NCBI GenBank assembly: GCA_001829415.1
Contig: MIBE01000003.1
Span: 3,765 to 67,764 of the forward strand
Length of the DNA stretch: 64,000 nt
Reading direction: 5' to 3'
Origin: Spirochaetes bacterium GWF1_51_8
GTDB lineage: Bacteria > Spirochaetota > Brevinematia > Brevinematales > GWF1-51-8
This document shows, in pieces, positions 40,994 through 51,129 of this stretch. Position 1 is the stretch's first letter, and each line of letters begins with the position of its first letter. The notes beneath the pieces are model-generated. The model made no database searches. It was not told the DNA's origin and saw nothing but the letters and a program-made list of their open reading frames with translations. The translations under genes were made by a program, and so were the position numbers.

Positions 40994-43900
40994 ATGACGA
41001 ATTATTCGATCAGCGGACTCATCGATTCGGTCAAGCTTGAAAAATTTCTCGAGGAGGCGTTCGCTTTCTCGGGTATTCCGATGGGGATCATGGATTCCGA
41101 CGGGAAACTGGTTTTTATGACCGGACAGCAGGAACTCTGTGTCAATTTCTTCAAGCGGAACGAGGTTACCCTCAAAGAATGCCGGGCCGAGTTTCAGCAG
41201 ATCAAGGACACTGTCATATCCGGCGCGCCCGCGGAGTTTTCCTGCCCGAGGGGAATGCATAATATCGTCGAGCCGGTTTTTTGCGAAGGCCGCGTGATCG
41301 GGGGCGTATTCTTCGGGCAGTTCATTCTCGAGGGCGGGGGCGGGAGGGAGGCTCTTGCCGAAAGTTATCCGGATCATCAGAAAGACCCCACTGCGTTCAG
41401 GGACGCCGCCGGGAAAGTTGTTGAAATTTCGCGCGAAAGGCTTGTTAAAATCAAGGAATTCTATCTCTACCTTCTCAATGTGCTGATCGAGGACGGATTG
41501 AAGGAAATCCGCCGCGCGGACAGCGAGGAACGTTTCCGCGAGATGTTCCAGCACTCCCCTCTCGGGAGTATTCTCCTCGAACCCGACGGGAGAATATCCG
41601 CGATGAACGAAAAAGCCGTCGATATGATCGGCGGGAAGAACATCTCGCGCATGCCGTCCCTGTTCAAGGAATGGTTCCCTCTCTACAAATCGCGGCTCGA
41701 CGCCGGGGAGACGGTGGAGTTCCACGAGGAGTTCCCGGCGGATCAGGATGCCCGTAAGTCAATCGTGCGGTTCGTAGTCAGCCCGTTTCTTCGCGACGGC
41801 TCGGTGAAAAATCTCCTGCTCCAGATGGAAGACGTCACAACGTTGATCGAGGGTCTCGAGAGCCTCAAGCGAAACAAGGTGTTTCTCTCGTCGATCCTGA
41901 AAAGCATTCCCAACGCGGTGGTGTGTGTCCTCGATAAAGACGACCGGCCCGTGCTGGTGGACGGGCATGAGGCGAGGGAACTTGGGTGGACTAACGAAAA
42001 CTTTCATAAGAAAATTTCGGCCGCTCGGATGTCTGCCGAAGGGAAGAAAAAGATACTCGATGCCGTCGCCGGGGCGCATCAGGGAAAGCATACCTCGTTC
42101 GAACAGGATTACGGGGGCAGAAGCTACCATGTGGATGTGATCCCGATGACGGAAGACGGCGGTGCGATCGAGAATATCCTTCTGCTCGCGATTAATATAT
42201 CCGGCATCCGCAGGATGGAAGATTCGCTTGCCGAGACCGAACGGAGGATCCGTTTCCTGACCGAGAATATGGCGGATGTGGTCTGGTCTACCGATGTAAC
42301 CGGCAAGTTCACCTATATGAGCCCGTCATGCCGCCATATCTACGGCTATTCGCCCGAGGAACTGGTCGGGGCGACGATTTCACAGTTCTTCGGCGAGAAG
42401 TATATGACTACATTCCAGCAGGTCATCAGGCGGAGAATAGAGAGTTTTATGAAGGGCGAGCCTTATTTCTCGCCTGTCCGTCTCGAAGCGGAGATGAAGA
42501 AGAAGGACGGGAGCCTGATCTGGGTCGAACTTGTCAGTAATCCGCTGGTCGATTCTCATAAGAAGCTGGTCGGTTTTGCCGGCGTGACCCGTGAGATACA
42601 GGAGCGCAAGATGACCGAGACCGCGCTCGAGGACAGCAGGCGGCAGTACCGCGACCTTGTCGAACAGATCAACTCCGTCATCTTCAGCCTTACCCCGCGA
42701 GGGCAGATCGTGTATATGAGTCCCGCGCTCGAACGGGACTACGGATATAGTCCGGGCGAGACTATCGGGAAATTTCTCGCAGATTATGTCCATGAGAGCG
42801 AGAAGCGGGTTTTCAGTAAACAGCTTAAGAGCCTGAAAGAAAGCGACAGGACTTCCGTAGAACTAAGGTTCAGGAAGCGCGACGGGGAGTACCGTTGGGT
42901 GCAATGCCTCTGCTCGTCGGTCTACACGAAGGGGGCGATCTCGGGGATACAGGGCGTGCTCAACGATATCTCCGAGAGGAAGCGTTTCGAACTCGAGCTT
43001 GAGGCTGAGAAGGAGCGCCTCTCGGTGACACTCGGGTCGATGGCCGACGGGATGATCAGCACCGATCTCGAAGGTTTTGTCGTTCAGATGAACCGGAACG
43101 CTGAAACTCTGACCGGTTGGGAGATCGGGACTGCGGCCGGGAAACCGGTGCGCGAGGTCTTCAACACCCGTGTGGGCGAGGGCAACGCCGCGCTCGACCT
43201 GACAGTCTCTCTCAAGAAAGGGAAAGGTTCGTACGTCCGCCGCTTCTACGATGTGACCCTCTTTGCCGCGGACGGCGGGATTGTTAGGATTTCAGGCAGT
43301 GTCGCGTCGATACGCCTGCCGGATAATTCCGATGGCGGGACGGTGATCGTGTTCCGCGATATCGGCGAACAGAAACGGCTCGAGGAAGAGATGCGGAAGC
43401 GCGATAAGCTGGAGTCTTTGGGCATACTCGCTGGCGGGATCGCGCACGATTTCAACAATTATCTCACTGCTATCCTCGGGAATATCTCGCTCGCCAAGTA
43501 TATCGCCCAGAACGATGCACACCTTGTCGAACTGCTTCAGGACGCTGAAAAAGGCGTTTTCCGTTCGCGCGAACTCACCCTTCAACTGCTGACATTCTCG
43601 AAAGGGGGCCAGCCTGTCAAACGGCCGGGCGACCTCGGCAGGACGGTTTCGGAAACGGTGCGTTTCTCCCTGCGCGGCACCAGCGTCAATTACAATTTCG
43701 ACATCCCTGAAAGCCTTCCCCTCGCCGAGTACGACGAAGGCCAAATCTCGCAGGTATTCAACAACCTTTCGATCAACTCGGTGCAGGCTATGCCCGACGG
43801 CGGAACGGTTTTTGTAAAGATGGAGACGGTCAGCCCGGAGAATACGCCGTTAGTCAATCCCGAGGCGTCGAAATATGTCGCGATCACATTCAGTGATAAC

Positions 43901-44515
43901 GGTCCGGGTATCCCGAAGGAGAACCTCGAGAAAATCTTCGATCCGTTTTTTACCACGAAGGCGTCCGGAAGCGGGATAGGGCTCACGACGGTCTTCTCGA
44001 TCATCAAGCGTCACGGCGGAATGATCGAAGCCGGGTCTGAAAAAGGGCGGGGCGCTCAATTTAAAATCTATCTGCCTGCCGAGGAGTCCCAGTCTTTCGG
44101 AACGACTGACGAGGACGGGAAGATATTTACCGGAGAGGGCAGGGTGCTTGTGATGGACGACGAGCCGGGCGTGCTGAAGACATCGGTGGCGATCCTGAAA
44201 ACGCTCGGATACCGGGCGCAGGGCTTCCCGAACGGCGAGGAGCTGATCGAGGAGTATCGGCAGTCGTTCGTGACGGGCGGACGTATCAAGGCGGTCATCC
44301 TCGACCTGACGATCCCAGGAGGAATAGGCGGCGAAGAAGTATTGACCAAGCTGAAGCGGATCGATCCCGGCGTAACCGCGATAGTCGCGAGCGGATATTC
44401 CAACTCGCCCGTGATGTCGGATTACAGGAAGTTCGGGTTTGCAGGTATGCTCGCGAAGCCTTACCGTGCTGAAGAATTGAGCGCGCTGTTAGTCAAAATT
44501 AAACCTAAGCCCTGA
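40994..44515 (+). CDS. Hybrid histidine kinase: PocR, five PAS, HisKA, ATPase, receiver
   Basis: The 1173-residue soluble protein starts with a PocR-type sensory domain (residues about 10-160, with [24 protein letters not shown] and GGVFFGQF). Five PAS-like domains follow up to about 795 (for instance [20 protein letters not shown]). The kinase core has the phospho-acceptor His in [11 protein letters not shown] (about 813) and ATP-binding [21 protein letters not shown]-terminal receiver domain ([28 protein letters not shown]) begins near 1050. No membrane segment is seen, so it senses an internal signal. It has its own promoter and a GAGGAAA site. The final output partner is not in the window. 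Confidence 0.92.
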   Translation: MTNYSISGLIDSVKLEKFLEEAFAFSGIPMGIMDSDGKLVFMTGQQELCVNFFKRNEVTLKECRAEFQQIKDTVISGAPAEFSCPRGMHNIVEPVFCEGRVIGGVFFGQFILEGGGGREALAESYPDHQKDPTAFRDAAGKVVEISRERLVKIKEFYLYLLNVLIEDGLKEIRRADSEERFREMFQHSPLGSILLEPDGRISAMNEKAVDMIGGKNISRMPSLFKEWFPLYKSRLDAGETVEFHEEFPADQDARKSIVRFVVSPFLRDGSVKNLLLQMEDVTTLIEGLESLKRNKVFLSSILKSIPNAVVCVLDKDDRPVLVDGHEARELGWTNENFHKKISAARMSAEGKKKILDAVAGAHQGKHTSFEQDYGGRSYHVDVIPMTEDGGAIENILLLAINISGIRRMEDSLAETERRIRFLTENMADVVWSTDVTGKFTYMSPSCRHIYGYSPEELVGATISQFFGEKYMTTFQQVIRRRIESFMKGEPYFSPVRLEAEMKKKDGSLIWVELVSNPLVDSHKKLVGFAGVTREIQERKMTETALEDSRRQYRDLVEQINSVIFSLTPRGQIVYMSPALERDYGYSPGETIGKFLADYVHESEKRVFSKQLKSLKESDRTSVELRFRKRDGEYRWVQCLCSSVYTKGAISGIQGVLNDISERKRFELELEAEKERLSVTLGSMADGMISTDLEGFVVQMNRNAETLTGWEIGTAAGKPVREVFNTRVGEGNAALDLTVSLKKGKGSYVRRFYDVTLFAADGGIVRISGSVASIRLPDNSDGGTVIVFRDIGEQKRLEEEMRKRDKLESLGILAGGIAHDFNNYLTAILGNISLAKYIAQNDAHLVELLQDAEKGVFRSRELTLQLLTFSKGGQPVKRPGDLGRTVSETVRFSLRGTSVNYNFDIPESLPLAEYDEGQISQVFNNLSINSVQAMPDGGTVFVKMETVSPENTPLVNPEASKYVAITFSDNGPGIPKENLEKIFDPFFTTKASGSGIGLTTVFSIIKRHGGMIEAGSEKGRGAQFKIYLPAEESQSFGTTDEDGKIFTGEGRVLVMDDEPGVLKTSVAILKTLGYRAQGFPNGEELIEEYRQSFVTGGRIKAVILDLTIPGGIGGEEVLTKLKRIDPGVTAIVASGYSNSPVMSDYRKFGFAGMLAKPYRAEELSALLVKIKPKP

Positions 44516-44807
44516 GGAGATTGATGATTTCCCGTGAGGGAAGCAGAGTTCTACCCTCATCAGCGATCGTGCTTTTATAGAAATCGCATTCCATGCAGTT
44601 GAATATCTTCTGCGCGAATGTCCCCTGCACCTTACCGCCGCAAAACGTACCCGATATCGCCCAACAGCTTCTGCCGCCGTTGACACCCCCGTGGATGCCC
44701 CCGGCTTTAGTAGTGGATGCGGCGGGGCAGACGCCTAATTCGACACATTTCGAGCCGCCGGTTTCGCGGCCGCATTTCTTAAACTCCCAACAGTTCATCT
44801 TTGCCAC
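44505..44807 (-). CDS. Two-CW domain cysteine-rich protein
   Basis: The 100-residue protein has two CW-type blocks: MNCWEFKKCGRE followed by GVCPAA, and GRSCWAISGTFCGGKVQG followed by NCMECDFYK. The Cys pattern suggests metal or iron-sulfur binding. Such proteins occur in many anaerobes near signalling genes. The start is GTG 44807, five bases after GGAGG. The 3' end overlaps that of the hybrid kinase gene by 11 bp, tail to tail. It has its own promoter. Function unknown; a redox sensor is a guess. Confidence 0.75.
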   Translation of the reverse strand: MAKMNCWEFKKCGRETGGSKCVELGVCPAASTTKAGGIHGGVNGGRSCWAISGTFCGGKVQGTFAQKIFNCMECDFYKSTIADEGRTLLPSREIINLLRA

Positions 44808-44844
44808 ATTACCCTCCGAAGGTTACACCCACCCTCACAGTAGT

Positions 44845-44872
44845 ATTATAACACAGAATGAACAAAAATCAA
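44845..44872 (-). promoter_or_regulatory. Promoter of the two-CW gene
   Basis: TTGATT, a 16-base spacer and TATAAT on the minus strand lie about 38 bp before the GTG start. Confidence 0.6.
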
Positions 44873-44879
44873 GCGGCGA

Positions 44880-46487
44880 TTAGTAATGTTTCCTCTTTCC
44901 GGCGGGCGGATTGGAATCCTTCGCTTTCTCGACAAGCGGCCGGTTGCCGTGGTTATTCTTCCTGAACGAGTTCAGGATGACCTCGGCGTCCTCGAACGAG
45001 ACGGTGATAAAGGAAAACTCCTCGAGCACGCGGACATCGTGAATCCGTTGGGCTTTCACCCCGGCTTCTTTCTCGATAAAGTCCACGACTTTCTTGGCGT
45101 TCATTCCCTTGTTGCGCCCGAGAGCGACAAACAGGCGGGATTTCCCTTTTTTATCGATAGACACTTTTCTGATCTCGTTGTAGTTAGCAGGGTCGAGCTC
45201 GTCCTGGAACGAATAACGCAGGATAGCGGAAACAAGCGATTCGGGGTCGGCGGTTTCGAGGAGTTCCTTTGCGAAGGTGCGGTATATCTCGATCTCGTTA
45301 CTTCCCAACAACTCGTGCACGTCCTCTTTAATCCTGCTCCGTTTCTGCTCGATCACCTGATCGATACCGGGAAGGTCTTCCTTGCGGATATCCGCGCGGG
45401 CGATTCTCTGGATATAGAGCAGTTTCCGGTATTCGTCGGATGTGACGAACGTGATGGCGGTGCCTTCTTTACCCGCGCGGCCTGTGCGGCCGATACGGTG
45501 CACATAGGACTCGGGGTCCTGAGGCAGGGAGTAGTTGATCACATGGGTCAGGTTATTGACATCGATACCGCGCGCGGCGACATCGGTCGCGACGAGGATA
45601 TTGAGGCGCTGGCCTTTGAATTTCTCCATGATCCGTTCGCGCTGGTATTGCGAGACATCCCCGTGAAGGGCGTCAGCCTCATACCCGCGGTCGACAAGTT
45701 TATTCGTCACTTCGTCTACATCGACTTTTGTGCGGCAGAATATGAGTCCGTAAAACTCCTGCTCGACATCCATGATCCGGCAGAGGGCCTCGAACTTGTC
45801 GCCCTCGGCGACCTCGAAGTATATCTGGTCGGTCGTTTCTACCGTCAGTTGTTTTTTCTGGATGCGGATAAACTCATAGTCGCGCATATGTCTCCGCGCG
45901 AGATCGAGTATCGCATCGGGCATAGTCGCCGAGAAGAGGAGCATTCTCCTTTTATCGTTGGTGTGGCTGATGATCTTTTCGGTATCCTCGATAAAACCCA
46001 TATTGAGCATTTCGTCGGCCTCGTCGAGTACCATATAGGATATCTTCGAAAGATTGAGACTTTTACGGTTGATATGGTCGATCACGCGCCCGGGAGTACC
46101 GACAACAATATCCACGCCCGATTTCAGGCGGCGGAGCTGTTGTTCGATAGACGACCCGCCGTAGATCGGCAGGATATGAAAGTTTTTCTGGCCGCGGAGC
46201 GAATGGATCTCTTCCGAAACCTGGATCGCAAGTTCGCGTGTCGGGCACAGAACTAAAGCCTGCACATATCCCTGACCGGGTTCGATCTTTTCCAGGATCG
46301 GCAGTCCGAACGCGGCGGTTTTACCGGTTCCGGTCTGCGCCTGTCCGACTATATCTTTGGTGCCGTTTAATGCAATCGGAATGACTTTTTCCTGAATATC
46401 CGTAGGTTCTTCAAAACCTTTGTTGCCTAATGCGAGAATGGAGTTCTCTGAAAGACCTAAATTCCTGAAGCTCTGCAAATCGTTCAT
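44880..46487 (-). CDS. deaD: DEAD-box RNA helicase, CsdA/DeaD type
   Basis: The 535-residue helicase unwinds RNA in ribosome assembly and mRNA turnover. The Q motif (FRNLGLSENSILALGNKGF), AQTGTGKTAAF, PTRELAIQ, DEADEMLNMGF, SATMP, VATDVAARGID and HRIGRTGRAGKEG are all present. The C-terminus holds a DbpA/CsdA-type RNA-binding domain (SRLFVALGRNKGMNAKKVVDF) and a short basic tail. It has a TTGCTT-17-TATACT promoter. Its leader region is an inverted near-copy of the promoter of the divergent kinase gene. Which DEAD-box subfamily is meant (CsdA or DbpA) is not certain. Confidence 0.93.
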   Translation of the reverse strand: MNDLQSFRNLGLSENSILALGNKGFEEPTDIQEKVIPIALNGTKDIVGQAQTGTGKTAAFGLPILEKIEPGQGYVQALVLCPTRELAIQVSEEIHSLRGQKNFHILPIYGGSSIEQQLRRLKSGVDIVVGTPGRVIDHINRKSLNLSKISYMVLDEADEMLNMGFIEDTEKIISHTNDKRRMLLFSATMPDAILDLARRHMRDYEFIRIQKKQLTVETTDQIYFEVAEGDKFEALCRIMDVEQEFYGLIFCRTKVDVDEVTNKLVDRGYEADALHGDVSQYQRERIMEKFKGQRLNILVATDVAARGIDVNNLTHVINYSLPQDPESYVHRIGRTGRAGKEGTAITFVTSDEYRKLLYIQRIARADIRKEDLPGIDQVIEQKRSRIKEDVHELLGSNEIEIYRTFAKELLETADPESLVSAILRYSFQDELDPANYNEIRKVSIDKKGKSRLFVALGRNKGMNAKKVVDFIEKEAGVKAQRIHDVRVLEEFSFITVSFEDAEVILNSFRKNNHGNRPLVEKAKDSNPPAGKRKHY

Positions 46488-46512
46488 TTGTACCTCTTAA
46501 TTTCGTTATATA

Positions 46513-46541
46513 AGTATAAACAGAATGCTGAAAAAAAGCAA
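46513..46541 (-). promoter_or_regulatory. Promoter of the DEAD-box helicase gene
   Basis: TTGCTT, a 17-base spacer (TTTTTCAGCATTCTGTT) and TATACT on the minus strand. The whole unit is similar to the divergent promoter at 46580. Confidence 0.6.
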
Positions 46542-46579
46542 TTCTATACTCCCGCGTGAAGAAATATTAACGGTATTTA

Positions 46580-46608
46580 TTGCGTTTTTTCAGGGAGTTC
46601 TGTATAAT
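46580..46608 (+). promoter_or_regulatory. Promoter of the PAS/GAF hybrid kinase gene
   Basis: TTGCGT, a 17-base spacer (TTTTTCAGGGAGTTCTG) and TATAAT end 23 bp before the ATG at 46632. Confidence 0.65.
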
Positions 46609-46631
46609 TGCTTTAATGGGGTGTAAAAAAC

Positions 46632-49600
46632 ATGGAAAAAAGTAATATTTCCGGGTTTGACTCGGTGCTTTTTCCTGTACTCTCGCGTCTTCATCTTCTG
46701 GAATACTCCTGCGCGGTGATCTCATCCGACTCTAACCTTATAGAAGCAACGGAGTTATTTTCATCAATTTTCTCAATCGGCATTCAGGAATCTTTAGGCC
46801 ATAACCTCTTCGAACTCCTAGGAATCTCCCCGGAATCGAAAGCCGAATTCGAGTCATACATTCACGGAATTTTCGGCGACGGTTCCGGTGCCGCTAGAGT
46901 TTTTCCATTTTTAATACGCGGAGATACAATTCATGTCGCATTGATGGGGTTTACGAACGGCAACGGCAGGGGGATTTTGTTCGCCGAGGCCGTAAGGGCC
47001 GATCACCCGGAGTGGGCGCTTCTGGAGAAAGAAAACAGCGACATCCTGATACCTGTCGACCATATCCCAATCGGTTTCTGTGTTCATTCCAAAGGAGTCA
47101 TTGTCTATGTGAACAAAACGGCGCTTGAGATTCTCGCGGCGCGTCCCGGCGAAAACTATATAGGGAAGAGCGCAATCGAATTCGTTCATCCCGATTATCG
47201 GGCGAAGGCCATCGAGCGTATCGGAAAAATTCTTACCGAAAAGGGCGAAATGCCGCTCATGGAAGAGAAATTCGTGAAAAGCGACGGGACTTATATCGAT
47301 GTCGAGGTGTTCGGAACATATATCGAATATCACGGCGTTCCGGCGACACTCGTGCTCTTTCGCGGGATCGGCGCCCGCAAAGATATGGAAGAACGCCTCC
47401 GGAATAGCGAGAAACGTTATCGCGAGCTTTTCAATTCCATGCTGGACGGCTTCGCGTTTCATAAGATGGTATTCGATGAAAACAACCGACCGGTCGATTA
47501 TATCTTCCTCGAGATGAATCCTGCGTTCGAGAAGATGTCCGGCCTTTCGGCGGAGGAGGTAGTCGGGAAGAAGGTGATGGACGTTCTGCCGGACACGGAG
47601 CCGTTCTGGATCGAGACTTTTGGCAAGGTGGCGTCGACCGGAGAATCGGCCAGATTTGAGAATTATACCGCGCCGCTCGATAAGTACTTCGAAGTGACTG
47701 CGTACTCCTCCGCGAAAGGATATTTCGCGTGTATTTTCCGGGATATCACCCCGCAGAAGCACGCCGAACAGGCCTTGAAGCAGGAACGCGACCTCTTGGA
47801 CCATGTCATGGAGATCAGTCCCGTCGCGCTGACAATAGTCGACAGGGACGGTCAGATCGTTTTCGCGAACAGGAAAGCCGAGGAAGTACTAGGTCTGTCC
47901 CGCCGGGAGATCGAGAGCAGGACATACAACGCCCCGGCGTGGAAAATTTTATCGTTGGACGGAACACCGTTCTCCGAAACGGAAATACCGGTATCGAAAG
48001 TCCTGGCGACCAAAGAGCCTGTCAGTAATATCCGCCACCTGATCGAATTGCCGTCGGGTGAAAAATGTCTTCTCTCCGTGAACGGGACTCCCCTTTTCAA
48101 TGACGCGCACGAGATCGAAAAGGTCATCCTGACCTTCGAGGATATTACCGAGGCAAATAAGATAGAACGCGCGCTGACCCATATTATCGAAGCCTCGTCT
48201 CTGACCGGCACCGACTTCTTTAACTCGATGGTGCTGGGTTTCTCCGAGATTTTCGATATAGATTACGTGCTGATCGGCGAATTGTCGGTTTCCGGCGGCG
48301 GGCATGTCCAGACCCTTTCGGTCTGCCGGAGAAATATGCTGATCGAAAACTTCGAGTACGGCCTGAAAGATACGCCGTGCGAGGATGTGCTCGAGAAAAA
48401 GTTCTGCATTTTCCCGAGCGGGATCCGAGGGCTTTACCCCAACGCCAAGTTGATACGGGACAGGGAGATCGAGGGTTACGGCGGAATTGCCCTTTACAGC
48501 AGTAAAAGCAAGCCTATCGGGTTTCTGGTTGTGATGAATACCAAACCCATCGTAAGGACGGAGATGATAGAGAGATTTGTCAAGCTCTTTGCCGCGCGCA
48601 TCTCGAGCGAGATCGAACGCCTGCATATCGAGGAAGAACGCGGTAAGATCGAAGACCAGCTTCGCCAGGCGCAGAAAATGGAATCGATCGGGCGACTCGC
48701 GGGAGGGATCGCGCACGATTTCAACAACATGCTGACCCCGATCATCGGCTATGCGGATATGTTCCTGAATTATGAACTCACGCCCGAGCATCCGTTCTAC
48801 GCTCCGATGAAAGACCTGTACGATGCGGCGATCCGCGCGAAAAACCTGACCCATCAGCTTCTGGCATTCAGCCGGAAGCAGATGCTGATCCTGAAAAAGG
48901 TCTATCTCAACGAGATTATCGGACGGTTTTACTCGATGCTCCGCCGCACGATCCGTGAGAATATAGAGATCAAGTTCGAAGCTGAAACCGGGCTCTGGAG
49001 TGTCGAGGCGGATACGTCCCAGATCGAACAAATCCTCCTGAACCTCTGTGTCAACTCTCAGGACGCTATCTACGACAGGGGCGAGATCAGGATCGAAACG
49101 AAAAACATGGATATCGAAAAGGACATTCTTTTCAGCTCGGACGTCCTCAATGCCGGAAAGTATGTTCTGCTTCGGGTCACCGATTCCGGCGAGGGAATCG
49201 ACGACGCGTCCATCAAACTTATCTTCGAGCCGTTCTTCACCACGAAGAAGGATTTCGGGACGGGACTGGGGCTTGCCACGGTCTACGGAATAGTGAAGCA
49301 GCACAACGGGCATATCGAGGTGGAAAGCTCGAAGGACGGCGGGACGAAGTTTTCGATCTATTTTCCACGCGCGGATACGGAATTCAATCTTGGGTCGCAT
49401 GCCGACGAGCAGGGTTTGGTGCCGTCCATCCCGAAAGCATCATCCACGACGATCCTCGTGGTCGAGGACGATGTCACGGTCCGGAAACTGACCGAGAGTA
49501 TCCTGAAGAAGTGCGGATTCAATATCTTTGTCGCCGAGGACGGCACTTCCGCGCTCAGGCTCTATGTCGAGAATAAGGATAAGATCGGGCTTCTCCTGAC

Positions 49601-49802
49601 CGACCTGATCATGCCGGATATGACCGGGAAGGAACTGTCTGTCAGGATAAAGGAGATCACCCCGGATATCAAAGTCCTTTTCATGTCGGGATACTCCGGC
49701 AACCTTCTCAACTCGCACGGCTTCAAAGAAGAAGAAAATTTCTATATCCAAAAACCTTTCTCGATGAATCAGCTTGTTGAAAAGATCCGCCGGATTATTT
49801 GA
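46632..49802 (+). CDS. Hybrid histidine kinase: multiple PAS, GAF-like, HisKA, ATPase, receiver
   Basis: The 1056-residue soluble protein has about four PAS-like domains over residues 20-510 (for example HIPIGFCVHSKGVIVYVNKTA and LFNSMLDGFAFHKMVFDENN). A GAF-like region follows at about 515-670. The kinase core holds the phospho-acceptor His in [15 protein letters not shown] (about 692) and the ATP-binding IFEPFFTTKKDFGTGLGLATV. A receiver domain starts near 941 (ILVVEDDVTV, LLLTDLIMPD, IQKPF). The layout parallels the kinase at 41 kb, but it lacks PocR. No DNA-binding output is present. It has its own promoter and is divergent from the DEAD-box gene. Confidence 0.92.
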   Translation: MEKSNISGFDSVLFPVLSRLHLLEYSCAVISSDSNLIEATELFSSIFSIGIQESLGHNLFELLGISPESKAEFESYIHGIFGDGSGAARVFPFLIRGDTIHVALMGFTNGNGRGILFAEAVRADHPEWALLEKENSDILIPVDHIPIGFCVHSKGVIVYVNKTALEILAARPGENYIGKSAIEFVHPDYRAKAIERIGKILTEKGEMPLMEEKFVKSDGTYIDVEVFGTYIEYHGVPATLVLFRGIGARKDMEERLRNSEKRYRELFNSMLDGFAFHKMVFDENNRPVDYIFLEMNPAFEKMSGLSAEEVVGKKVMDVLPDTEPFWIETFGKVASTGESARFENYTAPLDKYFEVTAYSSAKGYFACIFRDITPQKHAEQALKQERDLLDHVMEISPVALTIVDRDGQIVFANRKAEEVLGLSRREIESRTYNAPAWKILSLDGTPFSETEIPVSKVLATKEPVSNIRHLIELPSGEKCLLSVNGTPLFNDAHEIEKVILTFEDITEANKIERALTHIIEASSLTGTDFFNSMVLGFSEIFDIDYVLIGELSVSGGGHVQTLSVCRRNMLIENFEYGLKDTPCEDVLEKKFCIFPSGIRGLYPNAKLIRDREIEGYGGIALYSSKSKPIGFLVVMNTKPIVRTEMIERFVKLFAARISSEIERLHIEEERGKIEDQLRQAQKMESIGRLAGGIAHDFNNMLTPIIGYADMFLNYELTPEHPFYAPMKDLYDAAIRAKNLTHQLLAFSRKQMLILKKVYLNEIIGRFYSMLRRTIRENIEIKFEAETGLWSVEADTSQIEQILLNLCVNSQDAIYDRGEIRIETKNMDIEKDILFSSDVLNAGKYVLLRVTDSGEGIDDASIKLIFEPFFTTKKDFGTGLGLATVYGIVKQHNGHIEVESSKDGGTKFSIYFPRADTEFNLGSHADEQGLVPSIPKASSTTILVVEDDVTVRKLTESILKKCGFNIFVAEDGTSALRLYVENKDKIGLLLTDLIMPDMTGKELSVRIKEITPDIKVLFMSGYSGNLLNSHGFKEEENFYIQKPFSMNQLVEKIRRII

Positions 49803-49847
49803 TATCCCCGCCTTACCCCGATAGAATAATCCCGAGGTGTTTTATCT

Positions 49848-50906
49848 ATGAAAAGAATACCCGTATGTATAGGATTCCTATTTGCACTTTCCGCGGCGGT
49901 ATCCGCGAAAGGGCCCTTGCCGCGTAACTGCGATTTCCCCGGGCATTACGCCGTGACAATCGATGGTTTAATCCCGTTAAGCGGGGGCGGGTTTCTCTTT
50001 CCCGGCGGATTGGGAGTAGAGGGATTCGCCTTGTTCTCCTACGCTGTCGGCGAGCTGTGGTGGGAGCATTACGCTGAGATCGGGATGTACGGCGCCGTGT
50101 ATGCGGGTTGGATCGATCTGCCGGGCGAATTCGCATGGACGTTCGGGTTCGATCTGTCCGGGCAATGGATAGATTATATCTATGCCGGGTTCGGTTCGGT
50201 GTTATCAAATCACCCGTTATCGATAGGGAGCGGGATTTCGGCGACACTCTTCGCCGTACAGCGGATATCGCCGTGGATGAAATTCGACTACACAGCCGGC
50301 GCCGGATTGAAGTCCGGCGATATCTCGTTAGCAGGTCAACCCGCGCTCGATACATGGAATATCGCCGGGAGGGTCGGCTGGGAGTTCCAATGGTGGAAGT
50401 ATGTCGGGATAGAACTGCGCGCGGAGATGAATGTCGGACTTCGGATTTTCGATGCCGCCGAACGGAACTATTTTACTACCCAGAGCATGCTGTTTTTCGG
50501 CGATTTCCGTTTCAATCTGGATAACTACAACACCCGGCAGATTGTTCTCAGCGCCGCGGCCATCCTTTCCGTGCGGAAAAGAATCTGCCCGGAGGAAATT
50601 TTCCCGGCTTCGTTCGTCGGACGTCTGCCGTTTGCCGTACGCTTCAGCCTGATGGAGACCGGCTTGTTCGCCCGGGCAGGTTTCTTTCTCGCCGAGGGCA
50701 GCCTATTCAGCCTGCTCGCCGATTGCGGAATACAGACGGCTAAAATGGATGACGGCATACCGGACAAATACACTGAAATCGCCGATGCGGCGTTATCCGC
50801 CGAACTCAAGCTCGCGGGTGTCCTGCTCAATGCGCGTATCGGCCTGATCTTCTATCCGGTCATGATCGGCGAAGTTTCCGCGGGAACGACTCTCTTCTTC
50901 GATTAA
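49848..50906 (+). CDS. Predicted outer-membrane beta-barrel protein
   Basis: The 352-residue protein has a signal peptide (MKRIPVCIGFLFALSAAVSA). The mature part alternates aromatic and glycine-rich strands (GGGFLFPGGLGVEGFALFSY, WTFGFDLSGQWIDYIYAGFG, AGRVGWEFQWWKYVGIELRAEM), as expected for an outer-membrane barrel. It ends SAGTTLFFD, one residue short of the usual terminal aromatic. A GAGGTG site precedes the ATG. It lies 45 bp after the hybrid kinase gene on the same strand and may be co-transcribed. No family is recognised, and a soluble beta-rich protein is possible. Confidence 0.55.
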   Translation: MKRIPVCIGFLFALSAAVSAKGPLPRNCDFPGHYAVTIDGLIPLSGGGFLFPGGLGVEGFALFSYAVGELWWEHYAEIGMYGAVYAGWIDLPGEFAWTFGFDLSGQWIDYIYAGFGSVLSNHPLSIGSGISATLFAVQRISPWMKFDYTAGAGLKSGDISLAGQPALDTWNIAGRVGWEFQWWKYVGIELRAEMNVGLRIFDAAERNYFTTQSMLFFGDFRFNLDNYNTRQIVLSAAAILSVRKRICPEEIFPASFVGRLPFAVRFSLMETGLFARAGFFLAEGSLFSLLADCGIQTAKMDDGIPDKYTEIADAALSAELKLAGVLLNARIGLIFYPVMIGEVSAGTTLFFD

Positions 50907-50968
50907 TCGCCGGTTTTTCGGCTCGAACTGCGCGAAAAGTTGAGCAAAACACGCATCCCTTTTAAAAT

Positions 50969-51112
50969 AAAGGCGGTTCTAAAAACTATTAACATTTTTA
51001 ACGTTAATAATGATATATCTTTAAAATACGCCTAATGGTCCCTTCCTTGCCTGCCTTCTACGAAGGTAGACAGGCCACCGAGAATCGGTGGTTATTAGAA
51101 GTGTCCATAATA
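50969..51112 (+). repeat. Family B MITE-like element, copy 2
   Basis: It starts AAGGCGGTTCTAAAAACTAT, holds TAATGGTCCCTTCCTT and ends GGTTATTAGAAGTGTCCATA. The ends are imperfect inverted repeats (GGCGGTTCTAAAAAC against GGACACTTCTAATAACC). A CCTGCCTTC...GAAGGTAGACAGG hairpin is inserted near the middle. Confidence 0.75.
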
Positions 51113-51129
51113 CTGAATGGGAGGCGCAC

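Noticed and set aside
44886-46256. 456-codon ORF on the plus strand opposite the DEAD-box helicase
   Set aside because: It is antisense to a gene with every helicase motif, and its own product has no recognisable domain.
47949-49400. 483-codon minus-strand ORF opposite the hybrid kinase
   Set aside because: It is an antisense shadow caused by high GC at codon third positions; the kinase frame has all the motifs.
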